40,222 nucleotides of DNA from Bacteroidales bacterium (GCA_016935355.1 JAFGRC010000140.1:1-40222); one strand, 5' to 3'. Positions 8,223-17,734 are shown, counted from the stretch's first letter. Program-made: numbers and translations. The notes: a model not told the origin generated them from the sequence alone.

Positions 8223-9608
8223 TCAGAAATTTGCATTTTTTGGAAACCTGGGGAACGGTATGACATCCCTGATATTCCCCATGCCCGTGATGAATAACAA
8301 AAGTCGCTCGAATCCAAGGCCGAACCCGCTGTGCGGGGCGGTTCCGAATCTTCTGGTTTCCAGATACCACCACAGATCTTTTTCAGGCAAAGATAATTCC
8401 GTAATGCGCTGACAGAGTTTATGATAATCCTCTTCACGCTGTGAGCCGCCGATTATCTCTCCGATTTTTGGGAACAGCACATCCAGTCCCCGCACCGTTT
8501 TCCCGTCATCATTCTGCTTCATATAAAAAGCTTTGATATCCCTGGGATAATTCGTCACCATGACCGGCTTTTTGTAATGTCGTTCCACCAGGAATCTTTC
8601 GTGTTCTGTCTGCAGGTCCACTCCCCATGAAACAGGGTATTCAAATTTTTCCCCGGACTGCGTCAGGATATCAACCGCCTGTGAATATGTGATGCGTTCG
8701 TATTTGCTGTTGATGGTAAAATTTAGCCTGTCCATCAGCTCTTTGTCATACATGTTGCAGAGGAATCTCAGATCTTCCCCGCAATGATCCATGGCATAAC
8801 GGATCAGATACCCAAGAAAATCTTCCGCCAGATCCATGTTGTCATGAATATCATAGAATGCCATTTCCGGTTCGATCATCCAGAATTCAGCAAGATGTCT
8901 TGGCGTATTTGAATTTTCCGCCCGGAATGTGGGGCCGAATGTATAAATGTTTGACAGGGCAAGCGCAGCCAGCTCGCCCTCAAGCTGACCCGATACAGTG
9001 AGACTGGTCTCCCGGCCGAAAAAATCCTCATTGAAATTTACTGATCCGTCCTCAAGCAACGGGGGATTTTTAGGATCAAGCGTTGTAACCCTGAACATCT
9101 CCCCTGCACCTTCGCAATCAGATGCGGTAATGATGGGCGTATGAAGGTAATAAAAGCCATGGTCATTGAAATATTTGTGAATTGCATAGGACATGGCATG
9201 CCTGATCCTCAGAACAGCACCGAACGTGTTGGTCCTTGGCCTCAGGTGCGCAATTTCCCTCAGAAATTCAAGGGAATGTCCTTTTTTCTGCAGCGGATAA
9301 GAATCAGGATCTGCAGTCCCGTAAATATGTATTTTATTTGCATGCAGTTCAACCTGCTGTTCTTTCCCGGGTGAAGATGACAGTATTCCGTTCACTTTAA
9401 TACAGGAGCCCGTTGTTACATTTCTGACCATTTCTTCCTCAAATTCTGCCATATCCAGGACCACCTGAATGTTATGAATGGTTGAACCATCATTCAGCGC
9501 TATGAACGTAATGTTTCTGTTTCCCCTTTTTGTACGGACCCATCCGTTGATTTCGACGTCTTTACCGATATCAGGGTGTTTTAATATTTCGCTGATTGTT
9601 ATCTTCAT
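8223..9608 (-). CDS. asnS: Asparaginyl-tRNA synthetase
   Basis: A 461-residue class IIb aminoacyl-tRNA synthetase. The N-terminal OB-fold anticodon-binding domain (about 1-105) includes [25 protein letters not shown]. Motif 2 is [24 protein letters not shown] (about 228-252), whose [13 protein letters not shown] favours AsnRS over AspRS. Motif 3 is [27 protein letters not shown] (about 423-450). It charges tRNA-Asn with asparagine in the cytoplasm. Length is normal. The ATG is preceded by a 15-base perfect palindrome (9615-9629). rpoN follows on the same strand. Confidence 0.98.
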   Translation of the reverse strand: MKITISEILKHPDIGKDVEINGWVRTKRGNRNITFIALNDGSTIHNIQVVLDMAEFEEEMVRNVTTGSCIKVNGILSSSPGKEQQVELHANKIHIYGTADPDSYPLQKKGHSLEFLREIAHLRPRTNTFGAVLRIRHAMSYAIHKYFNDHGFYYLHTPIITASDCEGAGEMFRVTTLDPKNPPLLEDGSVNFNEDFFGRETSLTVSGQLEGELAALALSNIYTFGPTFRAENSNTPRHLAEFWMIEPEMAFYDIHDNMDLAEDFLGYLIRYAMDHCGEDLRFLCNMYDKELMDRLNFTINSKYERITYSQAVDILTQSGEKFEYPVSWGVDLQTEHERFLVERHYKKPVMVTNYPRDIKAFYMKQNDDGKTVRGLDVLFPKIGEIIGGSQREEDYHKLCQRITELSLPEKDLWWYLETRRFGTAPHSGFGLGFERLLLFITGMGNIRDVIPFPRFPKNANF

Positions 9609-9614
9609 ATTGAT

Positions 9615-9629
9615 CTTTAATCATTAAAG
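9615..9629. promoter_or_regulatory. Perfect 15-bp palindrome upstream of asnS
   Basis: CTTTAATCATTAAAG, two 7-base arms around a central C, ending 6 bases before the asnS start codon. It is AT-rich, so it could arise by chance, but its place in the leader fits an operator or a small hairpin near the translation start. No known regulator can be named. Confidence 0.35.
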
Positions 9630-9680
9630 GTGTAAAATTAGAATTTTAACCTGATTTTATATGTTAAATTTTAATGATAC

Positions 9681-9784
9681 CGCATTACTTCATAACTTAA
9701 TCTCTTCATTACTTCTTCAATTTATTTCTTCATCAGTTAATCACTTTATACCTTATTCTCTTCATCACTTTACCGTTTAATCAA
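9681..9784. repeat. Degenerate 8-bp tandem array 1
   Basis: From 9689 to 9784 there are 12 consecutive octamers that all begin with TT: TTCATAAC, TTAATCTC, TTCATTAC, TTCTTCAA, TTTATTTC, TTCATCAG, TTAATCAC, TTTATACC, TTATTCTC, TTCATCAC, TTTACCGT and TTAATCAA. CGCATTAC at 9681 is a half-matching first unit. TT is 12/12, T at position 5 is 11/12 and A at position 4 is 10/12. There are no slips. The array sits in the divergent gap between asnS and gldA, and the rest of that 250-base gap holds only the palindrome and the gldA promoter. It is related to the arrays at 17658-17713 and 38651-38741. Confidence 0.8.
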
Positions 9785-9830
9785 CTTGTTGTGCAGCACC
9801 GGATGTCGTTTCCGTATAAAAAGGATTTCG

Positions 9831-9838
9831 TATATTTG
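9831..9838 (+). promoter_or_regulatory. -7 promoter box of gldA
   Basis: TATATTTG, an exact match to the Bacteroidota TAnnTTTG box, 20 bases before the ATG at 9859. No clear TTG -33 element stands at the usual distance. Confidence 0.6.
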
Positions 9839-9858
9839 GTGATTAATCATATATCAGG

Positions 9859-10791
9859 ATGTCCATCGTAGTTGACAGAATAAGAAAGACCTACGGAGCG
9901 CAGATTGCTCTTGATGATGTTACGTTTACGGTAAATTCAGGTGAGATCGTAGGATTTATCGGACCCAATGGTGCAGGTAAATCCACCATGATGAAGATTA
10001 TTTGTGCATTACTTGTCCCCGACAGCGGATCTGTAAAAGTCAACGGTTGTGATCCGGCATCCGGTTCACTTGAAATTAAGAAGAAACTGGGTTATCTTCC
10101 GGAAAGCAATCCTTTGTATCCCGATATGTATGTGGAGGAATACCTGCGTTATGTGGCAGCAATATACCGGTCCGACAGCAAATCAGGCAGCCGGGTCCGG
10201 GACATCATGGGCATCACCGGGCTGCTTCCCGAAAAAAACAAAAAAATTGCCGCATTATCCAAAGGATACAGGCAAAGGGTAGGACTGGCCCAGGCCATCA
10301 TTCACGAACCTGAGGTGTTGATCCTGGATGAGCCTACCTCCGGACTGGATCCAAACCAGATCATTGAAATCAGGAATCTTATTTCGGATCTGGGGAGTGA
10401 AAAGACCGTGATACTTTCAACGCATATCATGCAGGAAGTGGAAGCCATATGCAAACGTGTCATCATCATTAACAAAGGCAAAATCATAGCCAATGATCTG
10501 GCTGAAAATATAGGCTCCTACGGTATTTCACCGTCCCATACCGTTGTCGTGGAATTCAAACGGGATCCCGAAAGGAAAATATTTGACAGCATATTGGGCG
10601 TTGAACAGGTAAAGAATCTCAAACCCGGCACATGGCTCATACAGACTTCAGGAGAAACGGATATCAGGGCCGATCTTTTCAATCTTGCCGTGAAGCATGA
10701 ACTTGTGATACTGTCCCTTCACCGGAAGGAAAAGAAGTTGGAAGACGTTTTCCGGGAACTCACATTGTCAAACGATACTTCTATCAACTAA
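9859..10791 (+). CDS. gldA: ABC transporter ATP-binding protein, GldA type
   Basis: A 310-residue ATPase. Walker A is GPNGAGKST (35-43), the ABC signature LSKGYRQRVG (about 133-142), Walker B VLILDEP (about 153-159), and the switch His is in STHIMQEVEAICKRV. The opening MSIVVDRIRKTYGAQIALDDVTF and the C-terminal extension of about 90 residues match the GldA group of Bacteroidota gliding-motility ABC proteins. GldA partners with the membrane proteins GldF and GldG, which are not in this window. The transcript probably starts from the TATATTTG box at 9831. metK follows after about 70 bases with its own promoter. The name GldA rests on overall resemblance; a generic ABC-2 exporter ATPase is the alternative. 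Confidence 0.85.
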   Translation: MSIVVDRIRKTYGAQIALDDVTFTVNSGEIVGFIGPNGAGKSTMMKIICALLVPDSGSVKVNGCDPASGSLEIKKKLGYLPESNPLYPDMYVEEYLRYVAAIYRSDSKSGSRVRDIMGITGLLPEKNKKIAALSKGYRQRVGLAQAIIHEPEVLILDEPTSGLDPNQIIEIRNLISDLGSEKTVILSTHIMQEVEAICKRVIIINKGKIIANDLAENIGSYGISPSHTVVVEFKRDPERKIFDSILGVEQVKNLKPGTWLIQTSGETDIRADLFNLAVKHELVILSLHRKEKKLEDVFRELTLSNDTSIN

Positions 10792-10826
10792 TTATACACA
10801 TATTCTTTCATTATAATTTCTCTTTT

Positions 10827-10834
10827 TATATTTG
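10827..10834 (+). promoter_or_regulatory. -7 promoter box of metK
   Basis: TATATTTG, an exact TAnnTTTG match, 27 bases before the metK ATG at 10862. The in-frame TTG at 10832 is part of this box, which argues against it as a start codon. Confidence 0.65.
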
Positions 10835-10861
10835 CAATTTTATTTTAACAAAATTCTAAAC

Positions 10862-12115
10862 ATGGCATATTTATTTACGTCTGAATCCGTTTCAGAAGGA
10901 CATCCCGATAAAATCGCAGATCAAATTTCAGATGCATTGCTTGACGAATTTCTAAAGTATGATCCGGAATCAAAAGTTGCATGTGAAACACTGGTTACAA
11001 CCGGACTGGTCGTTTTAAGCGGTGAAGTAAAGACCAGCGCTTATGTCGATGTACAGCAGGTGGCGCGCAAAGTTATCGGGCAAATAGGTTATACAAACTC
11101 GGATTATATGTTTGAGGCTCATTCCTGCGGTGTGATCTCAACCATTCATGAACAATCGCAGGATATCAACCGTGGTGTTGAAAGGGGAACCGAGGAAGAG
11201 CAGGGTGCCGGCGATCAGGGTATGATGTTTGGCTATGCATGTATGGAAACCGATAATTATATGCCCCTGGCCCTTGAACTCAGTCACCTCCTCCTGAAAG
11301 AACTGGCTGCGATACGCCGGCAGGGAAAGGTTATGACCTATCTTCGTCCCGATTCAAAATCACAGGTCACCATTGAATACGGGGATGACAACCAACCCCG
11401 GAAGGTGCATACCATTGTAGTATCAACTCAACATGACAATTTCGGCAGTGACGATGTCATGATCGACAAGATCAGGAATGATGTACAGAACATTTTGATA
11501 CCCAGGGTAAAATCTGTTCTACCCGGGCGTATTCAACAACTTTTTCAGGATGATTGTCTGTTGTACGTAAATCCAACGGGCAAATTTGTCATCGGAGGAC
11601 CACACGGAGATACAGGGCTGACTGGCAGAAAGATTATTGTTGATACATATGGTGGAAAAGGAGCTCATGGCGGTGGAGCGTTTTCAGGAAAGGACAGTTC
11701 AAAAGTTGACCGGTCGGCCGCATATGCAATGCGGCACATTGCAAAGAACATGGTTGCCGCTGGCATAGCGGATGAAGTTCTGGTCCAGGTTGCATATGCA
11801 ATTGGTGTGGCAGAACCCCTTGGTTTATATGTCAACACATTTGGCACTTCAAAAGTGGGCCTGGATGACGGTGTGATTGCACAACGCATTTCAGGGATCT
11901 TCGACCTGAGACCTGCCATGATCATAAAACGGCTGGGACTGAAAAATCCTGTATTCCAGCCCACAGCAGCTTACGGACATATGGGACGGCAACCTTTCAA
12001 AGAAAAAGTCACCTTATACCACAACGGTTCACCTGAAATACATGAAGTTGAATTTTTTACATGGGAGAAACTGGATTATATAAATTGTTTGAAAAAAGAA
12101 TTCGGGCTTAAATGA
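10862..12115 (+). CDS. metK: S-adenosylmethionine synthetase
   Basis: A 417-residue protein that makes S-adenosylmethionine from methionine and ATP in the cytoplasm. The opening [20 protein letters not shown] is the canonical MetK N-terminus with the ATP-binding [17 protein letters not shown] (about 115-126) is the first signature and [18 protein letters not shown] (about 269-286) the P-loop-like second signature. All are intact. The frame extends back to a TTG at 10832, but that lies inside the promoter box, so the ATG at 10862 is chosen. No SAM riboswitch is seen in the roughly 27-base leader. Confidence 0.98.
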   Translation: MAYLFTSESVSEGHPDKIADQISDALLDEFLKYDPESKVACETLVTTGLVVLSGEVKTSAYVDVQQVARKVIGQIGYTNSDYMFEAHSCGVISTIHEQSQDINRGVERGTEEEQGAGDQGMMFGYACMETDNYMPLALELSHLLLKELAAIRRQGKVMTYLRPDSKSQVTIEYGDDNQPRKVHTIVVSTQHDNFGSDDVMIDKIRNDVQNILIPRVKSVLPGRIQQLFQDDCLLYVNPTGKFVIGGPHGDTGLTGRKIIVDTYGGKGAHGGGAFSGKDSSKVDRSAAYAMRHIAKNMVAAGIADEVLVQVAYAIGVAEPLGLYVNTFGTSKVGLDDGVIAQRISGIFDLRPAMIIKRLGLKNPVFQPTAAYGHMGRQPFKEKVTLYHNGSPEIHEVEFFTWEKLDYINCLKKEFGLK

Positions 12116-12175
12116 TTTTTACAGATATTTATAAAAAATACCATTCGCGTACTAACGCAAAAGCCAAAAATTAAA

Positions 12176-13471
12176 ATGGATGTTTATAAGAAACTGATTC
12201 AAAAAGAAACAAAGCTTTCATTAATCGGACTGGGATATGTGGGCCTTCCAATCGCACTTGCATTTGCCAGGAAAATCAGCGTGATCGGTTTCGACATCAA
12301 TGCCAATCGCATCAATATGATGAAACGGGGTATCGATCCCAGCAATGAACTCGGTCCCGAAACCTTTACAGGCACTGATATCAAATTCACGGCAGACAAA
12401 CTGGATCTTAAAGAAGCCTCTTTCCATATTGTCGCCGTTCCCACACCAATCAACAGACATAACCTGCCCGACCTGAACCCGTTGTTATCGGCCACCCGGA
12501 TCGTGGGATCAATTCTGAAGAAAGGTGATTATGTGGTTTATGAATCTACAGTCTATCCGGGAGCGACAGAAGACGACTGTCTGCCCATCCTCGAAGAATT
12601 ATCAGGTCTGAAATGCGGCACCGACTTTAAGCTCGGCTATTCTCCCGAGAGGATAAATCCGGGCGATAAAGAGCATACAATCACTACCATAACAAAAATT
12701 GTATCAGGATGTGATGATAATGCACTGCAGGAAATTGCCCGGGTATATGAACTTGTGGTTGAAGCCGGCGTTTTTAAAGCTTCATCAATAAAAGTGGCTG
12801 AAGCTGCAAAAATCATTGAGAATACCCAGCGTGATGTGAATATCGCATTGATGAACGAACTTTCCATGATCTTCAGCAAGATGCAAATAAACACATTTGA
12901 AGTACTCGAAGCAGCCGGCACGAAATGGAATTTTCTCAGATTTTACCCCGGACTGGTTGGTGGTCACTGCATTGGCGTCGATCCTTATTACCTTACTTTC
13001 AAGGCGGCCGAAATGGGTCATTCAGCACAGGTTATCAACTCCGGACGTTCCGTCAACGACGGTATGGGAAAATTCATAGCCACGGAGGTCGTGAAGCAGA
13101 TCATCAGGGCAGGTAAAAACGTTCTGGATTCACGGGTACTGGTCATGGGCGCAACTTTTAAGGAAAATGTCAGCGATATCAGAAATTCCAAGGTTGCCGA
13201 CGTGGTCAGGGAATTAAGATCATACGGAATTCATGTGGAAATTGTGGATCCCCATGCTTCATCTGAAGAACTTGAAAAAGAATACGGTTTTGATCTGCAG
13301 GAAGAACCCGGAAAAGATTATGATGCAGTTGTAATTGCCGTAGCACATAAAGAATACCTGGATCTGGACGAGGTGTTCTTTAAAGAACGGCTTTCACAAA
13401 AAGGAATTCTTATGGATGTAAAAGGTTTGTTCCGCAAAAAAATCAAATCAATCACATATATAAGTCTGTAA
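12176..13471 (+). CDS. Nucleotide-sugar 6-dehydrogenase (TviB/WbpO type)
   Basis: A 431-residue UDP-sugar dehydrogenase. The NAD-binding fold opens with LSLIGLGYVGLPIALAFA (GxGxxG near 18-23). The middle domain has KVAEAAKIIENTQRDVNIALMNELSMIFSKM, and the catalytic cysteine lies in GGHCIGVDPYYL (about 262-273). The QRDVNIALMNE phrase places it with TviB/WbpO-like enzymes, which oxidise C6 of UDP-GlcNAc or UDP-GalNAc to the uronic acid with two NAD+, rather than UDP-glucose dehydrogenases. It starts 60 bases after metK and opens the polysaccharide run 12176-17655. The exact substrate is inferred; the WlbA-like gene next door supports an N-acetyl-hexosaminuronate product. Confidence 0.9.
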   Translation: MDVYKKLIQKETKLSLIGLGYVGLPIALAFARKISVIGFDINANRINMMKRGIDPSNELGPETFTGTDIKFTADKLDLKEASFHIVAVPTPINRHNLPDLNPLLSATRIVGSILKKGDYVVYESTVYPGATEDDCLPILEELSGLKCGTDFKLGYSPERINPGDKEHTITTITKIVSGCDDNALQEIARVYELVVEAGVFKASSIKVAEAAKIIENTQRDVNIALMNELSMIFSKMQINTFEVLEAAGTKWNFLRFYPGLVGGHCIGVDPYYLTFKAAEMGHSAQVINSGRSVNDGMGKFIATEVVKQIIRAGKNVLDSRVLVMGATFKENVSDIRNSKVADVVRELRSYGIHVEIVDPHASSEELEKEYGFDLQEEPGKDYDAVVIAVAHKEYLDLDEVFFKERLSQKGILMDVKGLFRKKIKSITYISL

Positions 13472-13557
13472 AAAACTCACAATAGCTAATTGAATCATTT
13501 TTAAACCGTTTCATATGAAACTTCCATGTGACCTTTAAAAAACAAAATTATATACGT

Positions 13558-14517
13558 ATGAATGACCAAAAAAAATTTGCCATCATCGGTATCGGAGGAT
13601 ATATTGCAGCCAGGCATCTGAAAGCCATTAAAGATACCGGAAATGTACTGATCGCTTCCCTGGATCCGGCCGACAGTGTTGGGATTATTGACAGTTTTTT
13701 CCCGGACAGCCACTTCTTTGTTGAATTTGAACGTTTCGACCGCCATATTGACAAATTGCGGCGGACGGGTATCCAAACTGACTATGTGAGCATTTGTTCA
13801 CCGAATTATTTACATGATTCCCACATCCGTTTTGCACTTCGTTCCGGTGCTCATGCAATCTGCGAAAAACCGCTGGTATTGAATCCCTGGAATATTGAAC
13901 CGCTCAAAGAACTTGAAACGGAATACGGAAAAAGAATCCACAACATTCTTCAATTGCGGTTGCATCCGGTCCTGATTTCCCTGAAAGAAAAGATCGATGC
14001 AGAAGTTCCGGATGTTCCGGTTCATGATATCGATCTTACCTATATCACCAGCCGGGGAAGCTGGTATTATGCCTCATGGAAAGGAGATATTCAGAAATCG
14101 GGAGGGATCACGACCAATATCGGGATCCATTTTTTTGATATGCTGGGCTGGATATTCGGAAAATTCAGGAATCTCACCGTTCATCTGCTTGAACCGAACA
14201 AAGCCTCCGGATATCTGGAACTGGAAAAAGCCCGGGTCAGATGGTACCTGAGTATTGATTACAATGATCTGCCGGATGCTGTAAAAGAAAAAGGAATGAG
14301 GACCTACCGCTCGATCATGATGGATAAACAGGAGATCGAATTCAGCGAAGGATTTACGGATCTTCACACGAGAAGCTATATGGAAATTCTGGCAGGCAGG
14401 GGATTCGGACTGCAGGATGCAGAGCCTTCCATTGAAATGGTGCACCAGATCAGGAACTCAAATCCCGTCGGACTTAAAGGTGAATGCCATGAATTGTGCA
14501 GGAAATTATTATCATGA
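13558..14517 (+). CDS. Gfo/Idh/MocA oxidoreductase, WlbA/WbpB-like
   Basis: 319 residues from the chosen ATG at 13558. The N-terminal Rossmann fold starts FAIIGIGGYIAARHLKAIKDTG, followed by DYVSICSPNYLHDSHIRFALRSGAHAICEKPLVLNPWN (EKP motif near 103). These phrases are those of WlbA/WbpB, the NAD-dependent 3-dehydrogenase of UDP-N-acetylglucosaminuronate in the pathway to UDP-2,3-diacetamido-uronic acids. The TviB-like 6-dehydrogenase just upstream would make its substrate. The aminotransferase (WbpE) and acetyltransferase (WbpD) of that pathway are not in the window. A GTG at 13528 would add ten residues without homology to the family opening, so I prefer the ATG. Confidence 0.85.
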   Translation: MNDQKKFAIIGIGGYIAARHLKAIKDTGNVLIASLDPADSVGIIDSFFPDSHFFVEFERFDRHIDKLRRTGIQTDYVSICSPNYLHDSHIRFALRSGAHAICEKPLVLNPWNIEPLKELETEYGKRIHNILQLRLHPVLISLKEKIDAEVPDVPVHDIDLTYITSRGSWYYASWKGDIQKSGGITTNIGIHFFDMLGWIFGKFRNLTVHLLEPNKASGYLELEKARVRWYLSIDYNDLPDAVKEKGMRTYRSIMMDKQEIEFSEGFTDLHTRSYMEILAGRGFGLQDAEPSIEMVHQIRNSNPVGLKGECHELCRKLLS

Positions 14518-14538
14518 TACATTTTTAAAACACAGCAA

Positions 14539-15660
14539 ATGAACAAACAAAAGGTAGCTCTGATTACCGGGATTACAGGACAGGATGGCGCATACCTGGC
14601 GGAATTCCTATTAAAAAAAGGATATCTTATACACGGGACCAAAAGAAGAAGTTCACTTTTCAATACCGAGAGAATTGATCACCTGTACCTCGATCCTCAT
14701 GTCCCAAATCCCAATTTTATTCTTCATTACAGCGACCTGACCGACTCAACCAACCTGATCCGCATCATTCAGGAAACCCAACCCGATGAGATTTACAACC
14801 TGGCCGCCATGAGCCACGTGAAAGTCAGTTTTGACACACCCGAATATACAGCGAATGCCGACGGACTGGGTGCGTTGAGGTTGCTGGAAGCCATCAGGAT
14901 GTTAAATATGACCGATAAAACACGGTTTTACCAGGCATCTACCAGTGAACTTTACGGGCTGGCCCAGGAAGTTCCCCAGACTGAAAAAACCCCGTTCTAT
15001 CCAAGAAGTCCTTATGGCATTGCCAAACTGTATGCGTACTGGATTACGGTAAACTACCGCGAAGCATATGGTATATTTGCCTGTAACGGTATTTTGTTCA
15101 ACCACGAATCGCCCATCCGCGGTGAGACATTTGTCACCCGGAAAATCACCCGCGCAGTGGCAAGAATCGCTCTGGGACTGCAGGATAAATTTTATCTCGG
15201 GAACCTTTCTGCAAAAAGGGACTGGGGCCATGCCAAAGATTATATCAAGGCAATGTACCTGATCCTCCAGCAAGACACACCTGAAGATTTTGTCATTGCA
15301 ACCGGTATCACGACAGAAATCAGGGAATTTGTGAAAATGGCATTTAATGAGGCTGGCATCGAAATAGCATTTAAGGGGTCCGGTGCGGATGAAAAAGGTT
15401 ATATTAAAGCATGCCATGATCCGAAATACCAGGTTGAAAAAGGTAAAGAAGTCGTTGCAATAGATCCGCGCTATTTCAGGCCGACGGAAGTTGACCTGCT
15501 TATGGGCGATCCGACCAAAGCAAAGACAAAGCTCAACTGGCAGCCGGAATATGATCTGGAAAGTCTGGTTAAGGAGATGGTGCAAAGTGATATCAAACTG
15601 ATGCAAAAGGAAGCCTATCTGAAAAAGGGAGGTTACCAGACCCTGAATTATTTTGAATAG
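14539..15660 (+). CDS. gmd: GDP-mannose 4,6-dehydratase
   Basis: A 373-residue extended short-chain dehydrogenase. The NADP-binding motif is [17 protein letters not shown] (about 7-23), followed by [32 protein letters not shown] and the catalytic YGIAK (about 159-163). [27 protein letters not shown] is diagnostic of Gmd. It converts GDP-D-mannose to GDP-4-keto-6-deoxymannose in the cytoplasm, the first step to GDP-L-fucose. The next gene, fcl, does the second step. It begins 21 bases after the WlbA-like gene. Family-typical length and no lesion. A long open frame lies antisense (14902-15801) and is a shadow. Confidence 0.97.
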   Translation: MNKQKVALITGITGQDGAYLAEFLLKKGYLIHGTKRRSSLFNTERIDHLYLDPHVPNPNFILHYSDLTDSTNLIRIIQETQPDEIYNLAAMSHVKVSFDTPEYTANADGLGALRLLEAIRMLNMTDKTRFYQASTSELYGLAQEVPQTEKTPFYPRSPYGIAKLYAYWITVNYREAYGIFACNGILFNHESPIRGETFVTRKITRAVARIALGLQDKFYLGNLSAKRDWGHAKDYIKAMYLILQQDTPEDFVIATGITTEIREFVKMAFNEAGIEIAFKGSGADEKGYIKACHDPKYQVEKGKEVVAIDPRYFRPTEVDLLMGDPTKAKTKLNWQPEYDLESLVKEMVQSDIKLMQKEAYLKKGGYQTLNYFE

Positions 15661-15725
15661 CACCCGGAAATATTTTTCACTGATAAAATAAATAATTTGT
15701 AACTTGCCCAGGATAACCAAAACAT

Positions 15726-16847
15726 ATGGAGAAAAACAGTAAAATTTATCTTGCAGGTCATACCGGACTCGTTGGCAGTGCATTGCTGCGTAACTTAACA
15801 AAAAAAGGATATCAGAATATTATAACCAGGGATTTTCCTGGACTTGATCTTATAAATCAACAAACCACATTTGATTTTTTTAAAAGGGAACGGCCCGAAT
15901 ACGTTTTTCTCGCCGCTGCCAAAGTAGGCGGTATCATTGCAAATAATATTTACAGGGGACAGTTTATTTACGAAAACATTATGATACAAAGCAATGTTAT
16001 TCATGCCTGCTATTTAAACGGAGTGACTAAACTGCTCTTCCTCGGCAGTTCATGCATATATCCTGCACATGCCCGCCAGCCGCTAAAGGAAAAATACCTC
16101 CTTACCGACACGCTCGAATACACAAATGAACCGTATGCCATTGCAAAAATAGCCGGTATTAAAATGTGCGAGAGCTATAATATTCAGTACGGGACTAACT
16201 TCATCTCCGTAATGCCTACAAATTTATACGGGCCATATGACAACTATGACCTGGAAAAATCACACGTTCTTCCTGCACTGATCAGGAAAATGCACCTGGC
16301 CAAATGTCTGATTGAGAACAACTGGGATGCTATCCGCAGGGACTTCAATAATAATCCGGTGGAAGGTATTGACGGCTCTGCCACAAAAATAGAAATCGGA
16401 GAGAAAATGGAAAAATATGGCATTTTCAGGCATAATTCTTCCGATATGCCGGTAACCGTCCAGTTATGGGGATCCGGCGCCCCCAGGCGTGAACTCATGC
16501 ACTCCGATGATCTTGCGGACGCCTGCGTTTATCTTATGGAAAACGTGGATTTTAGAGATCTCGTGGATGAAAAGTATGCAGATCGGATAACTTCGAGAAA
16601 TTCAAAAGCTGAGTTCAGGAATACGCATGTAAATATAGGAACGGGCGAAGACCTCACCATTAAGGAACTTGCCATACTGGTAAAGTCTGTCGTAGGATTT
16701 GACGGCCTTATCGCCTGGGATACATCCAAACCCGACGGTACATTCCAGAAACTTCTGAGCGTGAAAAAACTGAATTCACTGGGATGGAAGGCGAACATCG
16801 ATCTGGAAGAAGGCATCCGGAAAGTCTATGCTGAATATCTGTCATGA
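15726..16847 (+). CDS. fcl: GDP-L-fucose synthase
   Basis: A 373-residue extended SDR enzyme with GHTGLVGSALLRNL (about 10-23), PEYVFLAAAKVGGI, LFLGSSCIYP and the catalytic YAIAK (about 137-141), then NLYGPYDNYDLEKSHVLPALIRKMH. It epimerises and reduces GDP-4-keto-6-deoxymannose to GDP-L-fucose with NADPH. It is about 50 residues longer than the E. coli enzyme. The extra length comes from inserts around residues 195-240 and 275-300, which appear common in Bacteroidota homologues. The 65-base gap after gmd contains ATAATTTG, one register off a TAnnTTTG box. It overlaps the next gene by 20 bases if that gene starts at 16828. Confidence 0.95.
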   Translation: MEKNSKIYLAGHTGLVGSALLRNLTKKGYQNIITRDFPGLDLINQQTTFDFFKRERPEYVFLAAAKVGGIIANNIYRGQFIYENIMIQSNVIHACYLNGVTKLLFLGSSCIYPAHARQPLKEKYLLTDTLEYTNEPYAIAKIAGIKMCESYNIQYGTNFISVMPTNLYGPYDNYDLEKSHVLPALIRKMHLAKCLIENNWDAIRRDFNNNPVEGIDGSATKIEIGEKMEKYGIFRHNSSDMPVTVQLWGSGAPRRELMHSDDLADACVYLMENVDFRDLVDEKYADRITSRNSKAEFRNTHVNIGTGEDLTIKELAILVKSVVGFDGLIAWDTSKPDGTFQKLLSVKKLNSLGWKANIDLEEGIRKVYAEYLS

Positions 16848-17655
16848 CTGTGAAATAAAAACTAAGAAACTGACTGTGCGAACAACCACCGGAATTCCGA
16901 TATTTTTACTGGGGATCATGCTTGTTTATAATTCCTGTACTTCCCACAGACAACTTGTTTATCTCGAAAACCTTGAGGCTGCATCTTCTGACAGCTACTA
17001 TCCGAAAAACCGTCCGGAATACAGGATCCAGACCAGGGATATTCTATACATCAAAGTTTACTCCCTGAATGAGGAGATGAGCAATCTCATCAATCAAACC
17101 ATAGGGACATACCAGCAGAACCTTTTTCAAAACGAGACCAGCCTTTTCATCAACGGGTATACCGTGAGTGATTCCGGATATATTGAAATTCCGGTTCTCG
17201 GAAGGATCCAGGTTGAAGAAAAAACCGTGAACGAAGCCATTAATGCAATCCGTTCCCGGGCAAACCGGTACCTCAAAGATGCCACCGTAATTGTCAAACT
17301 GATTTCCTTCAAATTCTCGGTGATCGGGGAAGTCAACCGGCCCGGCACCTATCATAATTACAACAGTCAGCTTACGGTTCTTGAGGCCATCAGCATGGCG
17401 GGGGATATAACCGACTACGGGAACCGTAAAAAGGTTCTTGTGCTGAGGCCAACCGAAAAAGGAACTGCGACATTCAGGCTTGACCTGACCAACAGCAACA
17501 TCCTGACATCAGACGGATTTTTTCTCCTTCCCAATGACATTGTTTATGTAGAGCCGATCCAGAGCAAGTCATTCCGGATCAACACCCCCACTTTTTCCCT
17601 GATCCTGACGTCCGTTTCAACATTGATCCTGGTGCTTAATTTTGTCAACAGGTAA
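16828..17655 (+). CDS. Wza-like polysaccharide export lipoprotein
   Basis: A 275-residue outer-membrane export protein. A hydrophobic segment ends in the lipobox YNSC. The following YRIQTRDILYIKVYSLNEEMSNLIN starts the Poly_export domain (about 60-155), and LISFKFSVIGEVNRPGTYHNYNSQLTVLEAISMAGDITDYGNRKKVLVLR is an SLBB domain (about 160-215). A hydrophobic C-terminal segment (about 250-272) fits a membrane-spanning helix as in Wza. It would form the outer-membrane pore for a capsule or exopolysaccharide. The ATG at 16828 puts the lipid Cys at 37. A GTG at 16876 would put it at 21, a more usual signal length, so the true start may be internal. No Wzc-like kinase gene is next to it. An octamer array follows the stop. 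Confidence 0.88.
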   Translation: MLNICHDCEIKTKKLTVRTTTGIPIFLLGIMLVYNSCTSHRQLVYLENLEAASSDSYYPKNRPEYRIQTRDILYIKVYSLNEEMSNLINQTIGTYQQNLFQNETSLFINGYTVSDSGYIEIPVLGRIQVEEKTVNEAINAIRSRANRYLKDATVIVKLISFKFSVIGEVNRPGTYHNYNSQLTVLEAISMAGDITDYGNRKKVLVLRPTEKGTATFRLDLTNSNILTSDGFFLLPNDIVYVEPIQSKSFRINTPTFSLILTSVSTLILVLNFVNR

Positions 17656-17657
17656 AA

Positions 17658-17713
17658 CGTTTATGCATTCAATCTGCTTATCCGTTTAACTGTTCAGCCG
17701 TTTATCCTTTTTT
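17658..17713. repeat. Degenerate 8-bp tandem array 2
   Basis: Successive octamers from 17658: CGTTTATG, CATTCAAT, CTGCTTAT, CCGTTTAA, CTGTTCAG, CCGTTTAT and CCTTTTTT. Every unit begins with C, and five of the first six carry TTNA at positions 3-6 or 4-7. Rotated to the frame of array 1, the units read TTTATGCA, TTCAATCT, TTTAACTG, TTCAGCCG and TTTATCCT. The array fills most of the 79-base gap between the convergent stops of the export lipoprotein and the sugar transferase. The final T-run could help end plus-strand transcripts, but there is no stem in front of it. Confidence 0.65.
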
Positions 17714-17734
17714 TTGTTTGAGAGCAATCCATTC

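Noticed and set aside
9681-9784. The octamer arrays as CRISPR arrays
   Set aside because: The period is 8 bases with no spacers of 25-40 bases, and no cas gene is in the window.
10832-10861. Upstream TTG start for metK
   Set aside because: The codon is part of the TATATTTG promoter box, and the protein family starts at MAYLFTSES.
14902-15801. A 299-codon open frame on the minus strand opposite gmd and the start of fcl
   Set aside because: It is fully antisense to two clear enzymes, its protein is rich in Cys, Phe and His without any family pattern, and it has no promoter; it is a shadow of codon use in gmd.
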